Shown one piece after another: positions 25,837-34,684 of a DNA stretch of 64,000 nt. The translations under genes were made by a program, and so were the position numbers. Below the pieces are notes generated by a model, which was given only the letters and a program-made list of their open reading frames with translations, was not told the origin of the DNA and searched no databases. The DNA is from Chitinophagaceae bacterium. Lineage in GTDB: Bacteria > Bacteroidota > Bacteroidia > Chitinophagales > Chitinophagaceae. Every line of letters starts with the position of its first letter. The first letter of the stretch is position 1. The stretch is from assembly GCA_016720775.1 (NCBI GenBank), contig JADKJX010000005.1, forward strand, positions 53,047 to 117,046, given 5' to 3'.

Positions 25837-28286
25837 TTAGTTTCCGCCTAAACCACCACCACCACCTTCTGTTCGTTTATTCTCTTCTTCAATAGCCGAT
25901 TTGCGCTGGCGTGCAGCTTTTATCTGTGTCCGTCCAAACCGCATACTGAAGCTCAGCTTGAACTGGCGGCTTTCCGGTTTGCCATAAAAAGTATTCTGCT
26001 GACCGCTGAAATCGGAAGTACCTCTGAATTTTAATGAATTGAAAACATCGCCCACGGCTACTTTTACCGTGCCTTTTCCTTTAAAGAGTGTTTTCTGCAC
26101 ACCGGCATCCATGCTGTAAATAGCCTTGCTCTTAAATGAACCCTGCCAGATAGAAGGCGAGTTATAGAAGCCACTTAATTCAGCGGTATATCCTTTACCC
26201 AGCTTAAAGCTGTTCTGCATAAAGAAACTGAGCGTGTACACTTCAAGATTCACCTTGCGTGCACCTCCGCCAAAATCGGCTTTATAATTTGACCAGGAAG
26301 CATTTACATTGGCAAAGAAACTGTACCATTTATACTGGAATGGGTAGCTGATGTTCAGGCTTACGATATCCTGTGTGGCCAGGTTCTTTTTGGTGAGCAG
26401 GCTTTTTGAACCTAAAGTATCAGGCAACTGGGCAAAAATATCTTTTACATAGCTGTAATTAAGCCTTGTATTCAATTTGTATTTGTACGTATGGGTGATG
26501 CCAAAACTGTTGGTGTATTGCGGCCGCAACTGTGTATTACCTTTCATGTATGTGTAGTCATTCAGCCTGAATTCAAAAGGATTCAGGTCCTGGTAAGCCG
26601 GACGGTCAATACGACGGCTGTAGGTAAATCCCCACTGGCTCATCGGGTTCTTATTGAAGGTAATGGCCGCACTTGGAAATACATCCACATAATTGCGTTT
26701 TACACTGGAATCAAAACTTCCGGATGTGGTTGTTGTGCCAACAGAATGCCCTTTTGAGTTGGTGTTCTCCACCCGTACACCTGCCTGTATCATGAAACCT
26801 TTAAAGGCACGGTTATAGTTTACGTAGGCGGCATTGATATTTTCATCAAACTTAAAGTTGTTTTTTCATTTGTACTGGTACTGCCTTCGATGCTGGTACG
26901 GTTGAAGTCGTTCGTTGTGTTCACAAACCCGATCTTGCCTCCATAACCCAGCCTTCCTTTCTTAAAATTCTGTTCATAGTCAACTTTAAGGGAATAGATC
27001 CTGATATCTGTTGGAGATGCTGTAATGTTGGCCGTATTATATATTTTAGTTCCTGCAGAATTATAGTAATCATTTGGCTGTACTTGATTATTCCGCAGGT
27101 TGAATATGCCATAGTCAACATCAATATTCAGTTCACTGCCACCGGTTACTGCATAGCGGTAATTTCCATTAAAATTCACATTACTCCTCTTCATTTTATT
27201 GTTACCCGTGCCGATGGATGTACGGTCAAGTATACTGGTAGGAGTATAGTAGATATTCAACGGCCCTTCGGTAAAAGCCCTGTTGTCTGATATATTCCCG
27301 TTTATCACTACACCGATCGTACTTTTCTTATTTATGAAATAATCTATGCCGGCCTTAAAATTATGTGAGCCCTTATTGCGGTTGGTGATGGTATTGGATT
27401 GATCGAATGTACTGTCGGGGGTAGTTCTTACTGATTTGATACGGAACTCATTCATGCTCTCACTGAAATTATAATTGCCAAAAATATTCACCTTGGTATT
27501 ACGATGGTTCAATGAAATACCAGCATTGTATTTTGCGTAGGTGCCGATGTTGTATCCTGCATTCACTGATCCGTTGGTACCAATGGTCAGGTTCTTTTTA
27601 AGCCGGATATTGATGATGCCGGCATTGCCGGCTGCTTCGTATTTAGCAGACGGGTTGGTGATGATCTCAATCGATTCGATCTGCGATGACTGTAGTGACT
27701 TTAAGTAATTAGCAAGATCAGAACCAGCCAAGGGACTTGGCTTACCATCAATATAAACCTTTACGCCGTTCTTACCGGCCAGGCTCAGGTTATCGTCTTT
27801 GTCAACCATTACACCCGGAGATTTGCGCAACAGTTCCAATCCATCATTACCAACGGCGTTAATGGTTCCTTCCACATTCAAAATGGTTTTATCAGCCTTC
27901 ACTTCCACCATGGGCTTTTTACTGCTTACGGTTACTCCCTCCAGGCTTTTGGCAGCAGGTTGGGTAATGATATCGGGCACCGTGGTGGTTTCGTTCTCTT
28001 TCACTTCAAAAGCAGGAGAGCTCGTTTTTTTCATGTTCATTACACTGGAGGTTACGAAATACCTGCCCGGTTTTATGGCCAGCATTTCATAATTGCCTTT
28101 GCTGTCCGAAACGGCTGTTTTCTTCAAGGATGAGTCCTTTTCTGAATGCAACATGATGGTAGCTGTAACCAGCGGCTTGCCGGAGTTGTCTTTGATCTGG
28201 CCCGTAACCTTTGTTGGCGACTGGGCATAAATGGCTGTTGACGATAATACAAACAGCGATGCAATAAGAAGTAGTTTTTGTTTCAT
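25837..28286 (-). CDS. TonB-dependent-receptor-like outer-membrane barrel with carboxypeptidase-regulatory-like domain, frame broken by one missing base
   Basis: About 816 residues in two frames. The N-terminus has a signal peptide (MKQKLLLIASLFVLSSTAIYAQ), a carboxypeptidase-regulatory-like beta-sandwich (KVTGQIKDNSGKPLVTATIML) and a plug domain (KPMVEVKADKTILNVEGTIN, then KVYIDGKPSPL and IEIITNPSAKYEA). The barrel follows (YNIGTYAKYNAGISLNHRN ... RRIDRPAYQDLNPFEF) and ends in a Gly-rich tail. The frames meet at the T6 run 26861-26866; one more T restores STSTNEKNNFKFDENINAAYVN. No SusD partner is adjacent. This group (outer_membrane_beta-barrel type) is common in Bacteroidota, and its substrate is unknown. 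An ECF sigma factor gene lies just upstream on the same strand. Confidence 0.9.
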
Positions 28287-28456
28287 GGCTTATACTTTAT
28301 ATAGTTTTCAAATTCCGCCGCAAATTTAATCCGGGCGTTTTGTAACCCAACTGTCACAATCTATGAACTGGTGTTTTTAAGGGATGAATGGTAATTTTTG
28401 CCGGCTGCTTAACTTTAGACAACTAGACGGATATGCACTGGCGATATTTTATGTTT

Positions 28457-29094
28457 TTATCCTTTTTTAAATTCTTCTATTTCAGCAAGAAAATCCTGTG
28501 CATCCATGATAGAGGTATGTTCAGGGGTGTTTTTTATCATGGCCCTTACCCATTTCTTATGCATATTTCCCGGTGTAAGATTCTTATAAAGCCAAATCGC
28601 CAACAGCATCAAAAGCAAGGTAATAGGAACTGAGATTAGCCAGAATTTATGGCCCCCGATTTTATCATTTCTGAACTCCAGAACCAGGTGCTGTAAAAGG
28701 GGGTCTGCAATAGGAGGAAACGGGTGTTGAAAGTGGAAGCCTGTAACCGAGAAAGTTTTTTCTGTACTTCGGTAATGGACTGGCTGTAATCCAGTTTCCT
28801 TATGAGCACAATATGCTTTATATACACAGCTACTGCAAGGATATTGAAGATCATGATCATGCCTACAGAGATGGTAAAGTAGATGTTCTTTAGCTGGTTT
28901 CCGTTGATAAGAATCCCCATAAAAATGATCCATGCTATTCCAAGAATAACGGCCAGAACTTTAAGTCTTACAAGCCGGTTCAGTTTTGATTCAGCCCGCT
29001 GCTTCTGAAGGGATTCGAACAGGTTCAGTTTCATGGTCTTGTCCAGTTTCTCCTCCTGCGCCTTCCATAAATCTTTTAATTGAATGTCTTCCAT
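28457..29094 (-). CDS. membrane protein next to ECF sigma factor, possible anti-sigma-like, frame broken
   Basis: About 212 residues in two frames. The N-terminal part is a charged amphipathic region (LKDLWKAQEEKLDKTMKLNLF ... KQRAESKLNRLV) followed by two membrane helices (about 45-90). The C-terminal part, in another frame, has a further helix (FWLISVPITLLLMLLAIWLY) and a short cytoplasmic tail (DAQDFLAEIEEFKKG). The frames join at the C5 run 28653-28657; one more C restores SGGHKFWLIS. It starts 3 bases after the sigma factor gene. Proteins of this shape routinely follow ECF sigma factors in Bacteroidota, and a regulatory role is inferred from that position only. Confidence 0.75.
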
Positions 29095-29097
29095 GGC

Positions 29098-29607
29098 TTA
29101 ATTATGTAAGATTGAAAATCTTTGTTTCAGTTTATCTTTTATCCTGCTTATCCGGGTAGCAACATTAGTTTCTGTTATTCCCAATATCTCTGCTATTTCA
29201 TTGTATGTTTTTTCTTCCAGGTAAAGGATCATCAGCGCCTTGTCAAGTTCTTTCAGCTCATTAATGAACTGCTGCAGGGTATGGATGTTTTTTTCAAGCG
29301 CTGTGTTGTCTTCTTTTTTGTCTTCGGGTTCATTGTCCGGTTCGGTTAGTTGAATGATGGCTTTACTCTTTTTTGTTTTCCGGTAAAAGGTGATGGCCAC
29401 ATTCAACGCCACCCGGTACATCCATGTTGAGAACTTAACATTGCCGTTAAATTGTCCGTATGATCTCCATAGCTGGTAAGTGATCTCCTGCTGCAGGTCG
29501 GCCCGGTCATACTGATTCTTACAATAAGAATTGCATATCTTATAAATAATAAGTTTGTGTTCTTCTATCCGGTTTAAAAACTCCTTCTTGTTGTTTTGTA
29601 TCATCAT
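29098..29607 (-). CDS. ECF-type RNA polymerase sigma factor
   Basis: 169 residues. Region 2 reads LIYKICNSYCKNQYDRADLQQEITYQLWRSYGQFNG and KFSTWMYRVALNVAITFYRK (with the DLxQEI and FxTWxYRVALN motifs). Region 4 reads LDKALMILYLEEKTYNEIAEILGITETNVATRISRIKDKL, a helix-turn-helix for -35 recognition. Directs transcription of a small regulon, possibly including the downstream membrane protein and receptor. No recognised autoregulatory promoter was found. Confidence 0.93.
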   Translation of the reverse strand: MMIQNNKKEFLNRIEEHKLIIYKICNSYCKNQYDRADLQQEITYQLWRSYGQFNGNVKFSTWMYRVALNVAITFYRKTKKSKAIIQLTEPDNEPEDKKEDNTALEKNIHTLQQFINELKELDKALMILYLEEKTYNEIAEILGITETNVATRISRIKDKLKQRFSILHN

Positions 29608-29716
29608 TGATCCTAAATAACAGCATTTTCCTTATTAGTCGCAGTAAGATCAAAAAAATCACATTTTAAAACTTATTTTTTTCAAAATGGCCTCCACAAC
29701 TGCGCTGGCAAAGGCT

Positions 29717-29724
29717 TACCTTTG
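29717..29724 (+). promoter_or_regulatory. -7 promoter element of rimO (TAccTTTG)
   Basis: TACCTTTGCCGCCAG, the same extended word as upstream of rplU and rpmB. It ends 11 bases before the ATG at 29736. Confidence 0.6.
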
Positions 29725-29735
29725 CCGCCAGTATT

Positions 29736-31043
29736 ATGAAGACGAAATCGATCAAAAAAGACAAGGTAAACATCATCACCCTGGGCTGCAGCAAGAATAT
29801 GGTTGACAGTGAAGTGCTTAGCGGCCAGCTCATCGCCAACGACATTGATGTGGTACATGAGAATGCAAAGAAAGACCACAACATCGTTATTGTAAATACC
29901 TGCGGTTTTATTGAAAAGGCCAAGGAAGAAAGTGTGAATACCATTCTTCAACAGGTGGAATTAAAACGACGGGGTAAATTAGACAAGGTTTATGTTACCG
30001 GTTGTTTAAGCGAACGCTATAAAAATAACCTCGAAGAAGAGATACCCGAAGTGGATGCTTATTTCGGCACGATGGAATTGCCCAACATTTTAAAAACCTT
30101 TGAGGCTGATTATAAGAATGATCTTATGGGCGAACGGTTGTTATACACGCCGCAGCATTATGCCTACATGAAGATAAGTGAAGGCTGTAACCGTACCTGT
30201 GCTTTTTGCGCCATTCCATTGATGAGAGGTGCTCATGTGAGTCGCCCGATCGAATCGCTGGTAGATGAAGCCAAGCGGTTGGTTGACCGGGGTGTGAAAG
30301 AAGTGATGCTGATCGCTCAGGAATTGACTTATTACGGTTTGGATATTTATAAAAAAAGAGAACTGCCTAAACTGCTTCATGCATTGGCGGATGTAAAAGG
30401 GCTGGAGTGGATACGACTTCATTATGCATACCCTTCAAAATTTCCGATCGAGATCATTGATGCGATAAAAGAGAGAGAAAATATCTGCAATTACCTCGAC
30501 ATGCCACTGCAACATGCCGCCAACAATATGCTGAAGGCAATGAAGCGGCAGATAACAAGAGAAGAAATGGAAGACCTTATCGGAGATATCCGTAATCGCA
30601 TTCCCGGTATTTGTTTGCGCACCACTTTAATTGCTGGTTTCCCTGGTGAGACAAGGGATGACGTGGAAGAACTGAAAACTTTCTTACAGCAAATGCGTTT
30701 TGATAGAGTAGGTATCTTTACTTACAGCCATGAAGAAGGAACAAGTGCACACGACCTGGCCGATGATATCCCAGCCGAAGAAAAAGAAGAAAGGGCACAG
30801 GAAGTGATGGAAGTGCAACAGGAAATTTCCTTGGAAAAGAATATGGAAAAGGTTGGGAAGACTTTTAAAGTGCTGATCGATAAAAAAGAAGCAGGACGTT
30901 ACTTAGGCCGTACGGAATTCGACAGCGTGGAAGTGGATAATGAAGTGATCATTCAGTCTAAAAAGAAATTAGCCATTGGCGAATTTGTAAAGGTAAAGAT
31001 CACCAGGGCCTATGATTACGATATTGAAGGGGAGGTCGTTTAA
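29736..31043 (+). CDS. rimO: ribosomal protein uS12 methylthiotransferase
   Basis: Radical-SAM enzyme that adds a methylthio group to an aspartate of ribosomal protein S12. 435 residues: N-terminal MTTase domain with its cysteines (TLGCSKNMVDSE, VNTCGFI, VTGCLSERY), the radical-SAM motif EGCNRTCAFCAIP and a C-terminal TRAM domain (KTFKVLIDKKEAGRYLGRTEFD). GCNRTCAFCAIPLMRG separates RimO from MiaB, which has its own gene at 43034. The frame is intact. Confidence 0.96.
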   Translation: MKTKSIKKDKVNIITLGCSKNMVDSEVLSGQLIANDIDVVHENAKKDHNIVIVNTCGFIEKAKEESVNTILQQVELKRRGKLDKVYVTGCLSERYKNNLEEEIPEVDAYFGTMELPNILKTFEADYKNDLMGERLLYTPQHYAYMKISEGCNRTCAFCAIPLMRGAHVSRPIESLVDEAKRLVDRGVKEVMLIAQELTYYGLDIYKKRELPKLLHALADVKGLEWIRLHYAYPSKFPIEIIDAIKERENICNYLDMPLQHAANNMLKAMKRQITREEMEDLIGDIRNRIPGICLRTTLIAGFPGETRDDVEELKTFLQQMRFDRVGIFTYSHEEGTSAHDLADDIPAEEKEERAQEVMEVQQEISLEKNMEKVGKTFKVLIDKKEAGRYLGRTEFDSVEVDNEVIIQSKKKLAIGEFVKVKITRAYDYDIEGEVV

Positions 31044-31053
31044 AATAAGTGGA

Positions 31054-31104
31054 CTGACAAAAAGAAACGCCTCTGTAGAAATTGGAGGCGTTTCTTTTTG
31101 TCAG
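31054..31104. terminator. long bidirectional terminator between rimO and the cytochrome gene
   Basis: A perfect 20-bp inverted repeat (arms 31054-31073 and 31085-31104) with an 11-base loop. The core GAAACGCCTC/GAGGCGTTTC is flanked by A/T runs on both sides, so it can stop both convergent genes. Confidence 0.92.
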
Positions 31105-31108
31105 AAAT

Positions 31109-32086
31109 TTATTTGGCCGGCGGGTACTTATCAACATGGTGATTAACCGCCGGTACGGTACGCAGGTACCGGTATATGGCTTTGATATCAAAATCGTCCA
31201 TTTTGGCAAACAAAGACCATGGCATTATGGAATTCATTTTGCCGGGGTCTGAAACATAAAGAGACGGATCCCGGTAGTGTTTGAATTTGTCCAGGAACAT
31301 TTCTTCCGTCCATTTTCCAATGCCCGTTGCTGTATCTGGGGTAATATTGGCAGTAGTTACTATGAACGTTCCCAGGTTAAAGACAAACCCACCGGAAAAT
31401 AATTTATCCATTTGGTATTTGCCCTTTTCCATCGGTGTATGGCAGTCCATACATGCTGCACTGTTTACCATATAAGCGCCGTATTTTACGATATCTGAAA
31501 CATCCGGTTTAACATTATATTCCAGCATGCTGCTTGGCAACTGTGGATATACGGTAGTTAACGGAACAAAAAGCTTTCGCTCTGTTACTTTATTGTTGTT
31601 GGGTTTAAGGGTGCGTAAAAAAGCAATGATGCTGTAAATATCGCCCTTGCTCATTTGATTGTAATGGGGGTAAGGCATGATGGGGAAAAGGGTATCTCCA
31701 TTCCTGCTGATGCCCCGGGTGATGGCCCTTGCGATCTCTTCATCGGTCCATTTCCCTATTCCATTAACCGTGTCTGGCGTGATATTCCTGGCGAAGACCA
31801 CACCCGGGATCGAATATATTTCATTAAAGACCTCCCCGCCTTTTCCCTCACTTCCATTTATAATAAGCCCGGAGAATTTTTTGTAATCCCGTTGACTGTG
31901 GCAATCAATGCAACCGGAAACATGGTAAGCAAGGTACCTGCCCCTTTCGATCTTTATTTTAAGTGAATCTTCCTTTGCAGCCTTGTCATTACTGCTTTTA
32001 TCACTGCTGTTGCAGGAAATGAACAATGTGGTAACTGGCAACAGGCCCAGAAAAAAAATGCACACGATCAGGTAGCTGGTTTTCAT
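31109..32086 (-). CDS. diheme c-type cytochrome lipoprotein
   Basis: 325 residues with a lipoprotein signal (cleavage before Cys25, LFISC) and two heme-binding sites: CIDCH at 59-63 and CMDCH at 212-216. Each cytochrome domain has the same downstream pattern (FxRNITPDTVNGIGKWTDEEIARAI and TANITPDTATGIGKWTEEMFLDKF), so the protein is an internal duplication. Likely distal Met ligands are in MPYPHY and MPWSLF. A periplasmic electron carrier, probably anchored in a membrane; partner oxidoreductases are not nearby. Convergent with rimO and sharing the terminator. Confidence 0.92.
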   Translation of the reverse strand: MKTSYLIVCIFFLGLLPVTTLFISCNSSDKSSNDKAAKEDSLKIKIERGRYLAYHVSGCIDCHSQRDYKKFSGLIINGSEGKGGEVFNEIYSIPGVVFARNITPDTVNGIGKWTDEEIARAITRGISRNGDTLFPIMPYPHYNQMSKGDIYSIIAFLRTLKPNNNKVTERKLFVPLTTVYPQLPSSMLEYNVKPDVSDIVKYGAYMVNSAACMDCHTPMEKGKYQMDKLFSGGFVFNLGTFIVTTANITPDTATGIGKWTEEMFLDKFKHYRDPSLYVSDPGKMNSIMPWSLFAKMDDFDIKAIYRYLRTVPAVNHHVDKYPPAK

Positions 32087-32248
32087 AAATAATAGTTTAG
32101 CTTGATTAAAATTATTTCGATTGTAAAAAATAAAATAAAAGAGGAAAAAACAAATATTATTGTATGATATTCGTCACCCGGATGGTAAAAGCCCCGGCCA
32201 TTGACTTAAATTAACTGAACCGGCACACATTAATTTTCAGGATTAATG

Positions 32249-32256
32249 TAAGTTTG
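32249..32256 (+). promoter_or_regulatory. -7 promoter element of bshC (TAagTTTG)
   Basis: TAAGTTTGTTGCC, exact TAnnTTTG match, 34 bases before the ATG at 32291. Confidence 0.6.
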
Positions 32257-32290
32257 TTGCCTTAATCCTCTCAGGGACAAAAGACCGCCA

Positions 32291-33889
32291 ATGAATTTTA
32301 CATCTACGCAAACAGCTTACAGCAAAACAGGTTTTTTTTCAAAATTGCTGTTGAATTACCTGGACCAGGCAAAACAACTCCGGCCATTTTTCGCCCACCC
32401 GGTTTTGGTGGAAGGTATTGCGGCAGCCATTGAAGACCGTAAGCTATTTCCGACCAATCGGAAATTACTGGTTGCAGAACTGAAGAAACGGTACCAAAAT
32501 GTTGTCGCTTCCCCAAAGGTAGAACATAACATCGAACTGCTTCTTTCTGAAAAAACATTTACCATTACCACGGCACACCAGCCCAATATTTTTACCGGCC
32601 ACCTCTATTTCATTTATAAGATACTTCATGCCATCAAACTTGCGGAGTTGATTAAAGCAGAAATGCCGGAATGTGATTTTGTCCCCGTGTTTTATATGGG
32701 CAGTGAAGACGCTGACCTGGAAGAACTGGGCCATGTGTACATAAATGGGGCAAAGCACGAATGGAAAACGAACCAAACCGGAGCAGTAGGGCGAATGAAA
32801 GTAGATAAGGCATTGATAAAAATGCTGGATGTAATTGCCGGTGAAATAACGGTTCACCCCTTTGGCAACGACATCATCAGCCTGATGAAAGATTGCTATA
32901 CCGAAGGGGTAACCATTGAACAGGCTACATTCAAAATGGTAAATGAACTGTTTGGGGAATATGGATTGATCATATTGTTGCCTGATAATGCAGCATTGAA
33001 AAGGGCGTTCAATCCCATTGTTGAAAAGGAATTGACCGAAGAGTTCTCTCATAAGATCGTACAGGAAACGGCAGCGAAATTTCCCAAAGAGTATAAAGTA
33101 CAGGCAAGCGGACGGGAATTGAATTTATTTTATTTAAAAGAGGATTCGAGAGAACGGATCGAGAAAAACAATGCTCAGTATTCAATTATCAATACTCAAT
33201 ATTCATTTTCGCAACAGGAGATACTGAAAGAGCTTGACGACCATCCCGAACGTTTCAGTGCTAATGTCATCCTTCGCCCGGTATTCCAGGAAATGATATT
33301 GCCGAATATTGCTTTCATTGGTGGGGGAGGAGAGATCGCCTACTGGCTGGAACTGAAAAAGGTTTTTGAAGCGGTGAGTGTTCCTTTTCCATTATTGGTT
33401 TTACGTAATTCTTTTTTGATCGCTGAAAATAAACACAGCGCTGCAGCAAAGAAATCAGGATTTACTATTAGTGATCTATTTAAAACAGAACAGGAACTGA
33501 TGAATGAACTGGTGAAAAGAGAAAGCAAGCTGCAACTGAACCTGGATAAAGAAAGAACAGTATTAGAGGAATTCTATACAAAATTGAGAACCACTGCAGG
33601 CGCTGTTGATATAACCCTGCAACGGCATACAGAAACCCTCCACAAAAAGGCACTGGATAAATTGGAAGCGCTGGAGAAAAAAATGCTCCGGGCAGAAAAG
33701 AAAAAATTTGAAGCCCAACAACGGCAACTGCATAAATTAAAAGAACAACTCTTTCCACACAACAGCCTGCAGGAGCGCATTGAGAATTTTATGCCCTTTT
33801 ATGCAAAGTGGGGCAGCGGATTTATAGATGCTGTTTATAAGAACTCTTTGGCACTGGAGCAGGAGTTTGTCATTATTGAAGAAAAATAA
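32291..33889 (+). CDS. bshC: bacillithiol biosynthesis cysteine-adding enzyme
   Basis: Adds cysteine to glucosaminyl-malate, the last step of bacillithiol synthesis. 532 residues, the usual length. Conserved segments: TTAHQPNIFTGHLYFIYKI (nucleotide-like fold with HQP), FYMGSEDADLEELGHVYI, RPVFQEMILPNIAFIGGGGEIAYWLELK and a C-terminal coiled-coil (about 400-490, EKERTVLEEF ... KKFEAQQRQLHKLKEQL). Between ERIEKN and FSQQEIL lies NAQYSIINTQYS (33170-33205), encoded by repeated TCAATATTCAATACTCAAT-like words, probably an in-frame simple-repeat insertion. Confidence 0.93.
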   Translation: MNFTSTQTAYSKTGFFSKLLLNYLDQAKQLRPFFAHPVLVEGIAAAIEDRKLFPTNRKLLVAELKKRYQNVVASPKVEHNIELLLSEKTFTITTAHQPNIFTGHLYFIYKILHAIKLAELIKAEMPECDFVPVFYMGSEDADLEELGHVYINGAKHEWKTNQTGAVGRMKVDKALIKMLDVIAGEITVHPFGNDIISLMKDCYTEGVTIEQATFKMVNELFGEYGLIILLPDNAALKRAFNPIVEKELTEEFSHKIVQETAAKFPKEYKVQASGRELNLFYLKEDSRERIEKNNAQYSIINTQYSFSQQEILKELDDHPERFSANVILRPVFQEMILPNIAFIGGGGEIAYWLELKKVFEAVSVPFPLLVLRNSFLIAENKHSAAAKKSGFTISDLFKTEQELMNELVKRESKLQLNLDKERTVLEEFYTKLRTTAGAVDITLQRHTETLHKKALDKLEALEKKMLRAEKKKFEAQQRQLHKLKEQLFPHNSLQERIENFMPFYAKWGSGFIDAVYKNSLALEQEFVIIEEK

Positions 33890-33900
33890 TATTATTGTTT

Positions 33901-33948
33901 GAGTTGGAAACTCAAAACCAGTGCATCCCGGTCAGAGACCGGGATGAG
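33901..33948. repeat. two-hairpin intergenic repeat, copy 1
   Basis: GAGTTGGAAACTC followed by CCCGGTCAGAGACCGGG, two small palindromes in a fixed order. A second copy with the same order is at 46266-46313. Confidence 0.75.
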
Positions 33949-33963
33949 TGAAGTTGAAGTTTG

Positions 33964-34472
33964 TCAATGTGATTTATGCGCTTCCATATCTATCTCGATC
34001 AACTGCCCATGTACCGCCAATCCCTTTACTTCCAGCCAGGTGCCTGTCGGGAATTGTTTTTTATAAATGGAATTACGGAAGCCCGATACTTGGATGAATT
34101 CAGCCATATTGGTTGTATAAACATTTTCTGCTACCACATCATCAAAAGTATAGCCATAGTGTTGCAGGATCTTTTCCAGGTCGCCATAACAGTTTTTCAT
34201 CTGTTGTTCCATATTACCCGGTGCAACAATAATTCCCGAATCGTTCATACTCACGGCCCCGGAGATTTTAAGGTCCCCCCGATCTTTACTGCATGGGTAT
34301 ACCCATAATCTTTTTCCAGTTTGGGCCGCAGGTTGAAATATTCAGGTGTTTCTTTTACTTCGGATTTTGATTCTGTCACTGTTGTTACTTTGGAATCATT
34401 GGCGCTATTGCAGCTGCTAAAGATTGAAACACCGATAAGAATGCTTAAAGAAATGGAAGATATCTTTGTCAT
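33964..34472 (-). CDS. RidA-family (YjgF) lipoprotein, frame broken by one missing base
   Basis: About 169 residues in two frames. The N-terminal part has a lipoprotein-type signal with SILIGVSIFSSCNS, then a linker and FNLRPKLEKDYGYTHAVKIG. The C-terminal part is a RidA-like core: NDSGIIVAPGNMEQQMKNCYGDLEKILQHYGYTFDDVVAENVYTTNM, then VKGLAVHGQLIEIDMEA. The frames join at the T4 run 34266-34269; one more T restores TLKISGAVSMND. RidA proteins deaminate reactive enamine intermediates in the cytoplasm; an exported lipid-anchored form, as suggested here by the SxxC motif, is less usual. The conserved catalytic Arg of RidA is not visible at its usual place. Confidence 0.8.
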
Positions 34473-34545
34473 GTTTAATGTTTAGGGGGTGTTGAAATTA
34501 AGGGCCTGCGAGATTTAAATATACAAAGCTTTCCGGTAAAAAAAA

Positions 34546-34570
34546 TCCCATCCGCCAGTTGCGGATGGGA
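34546..34570 (-). terminator. intrinsic terminator of lpdA
   Basis: A 10-bp inverted repeat TCCCATCCGC/GCGGATGGGA with a 5-base loop, followed on the minus strand by eight T residues (34538-34545). Confidence 0.85.
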
Positions 34571-34684
34571 AAATATTGTAGAGAGTTTGTTTAATTAACC
34601 ATACCTCGACTTCGCTCGGTGTTTCAATCGCATCCTTCAACACTACGACTTCGCATCCCTTCGACTTCGCTCAGGGTGATTATC

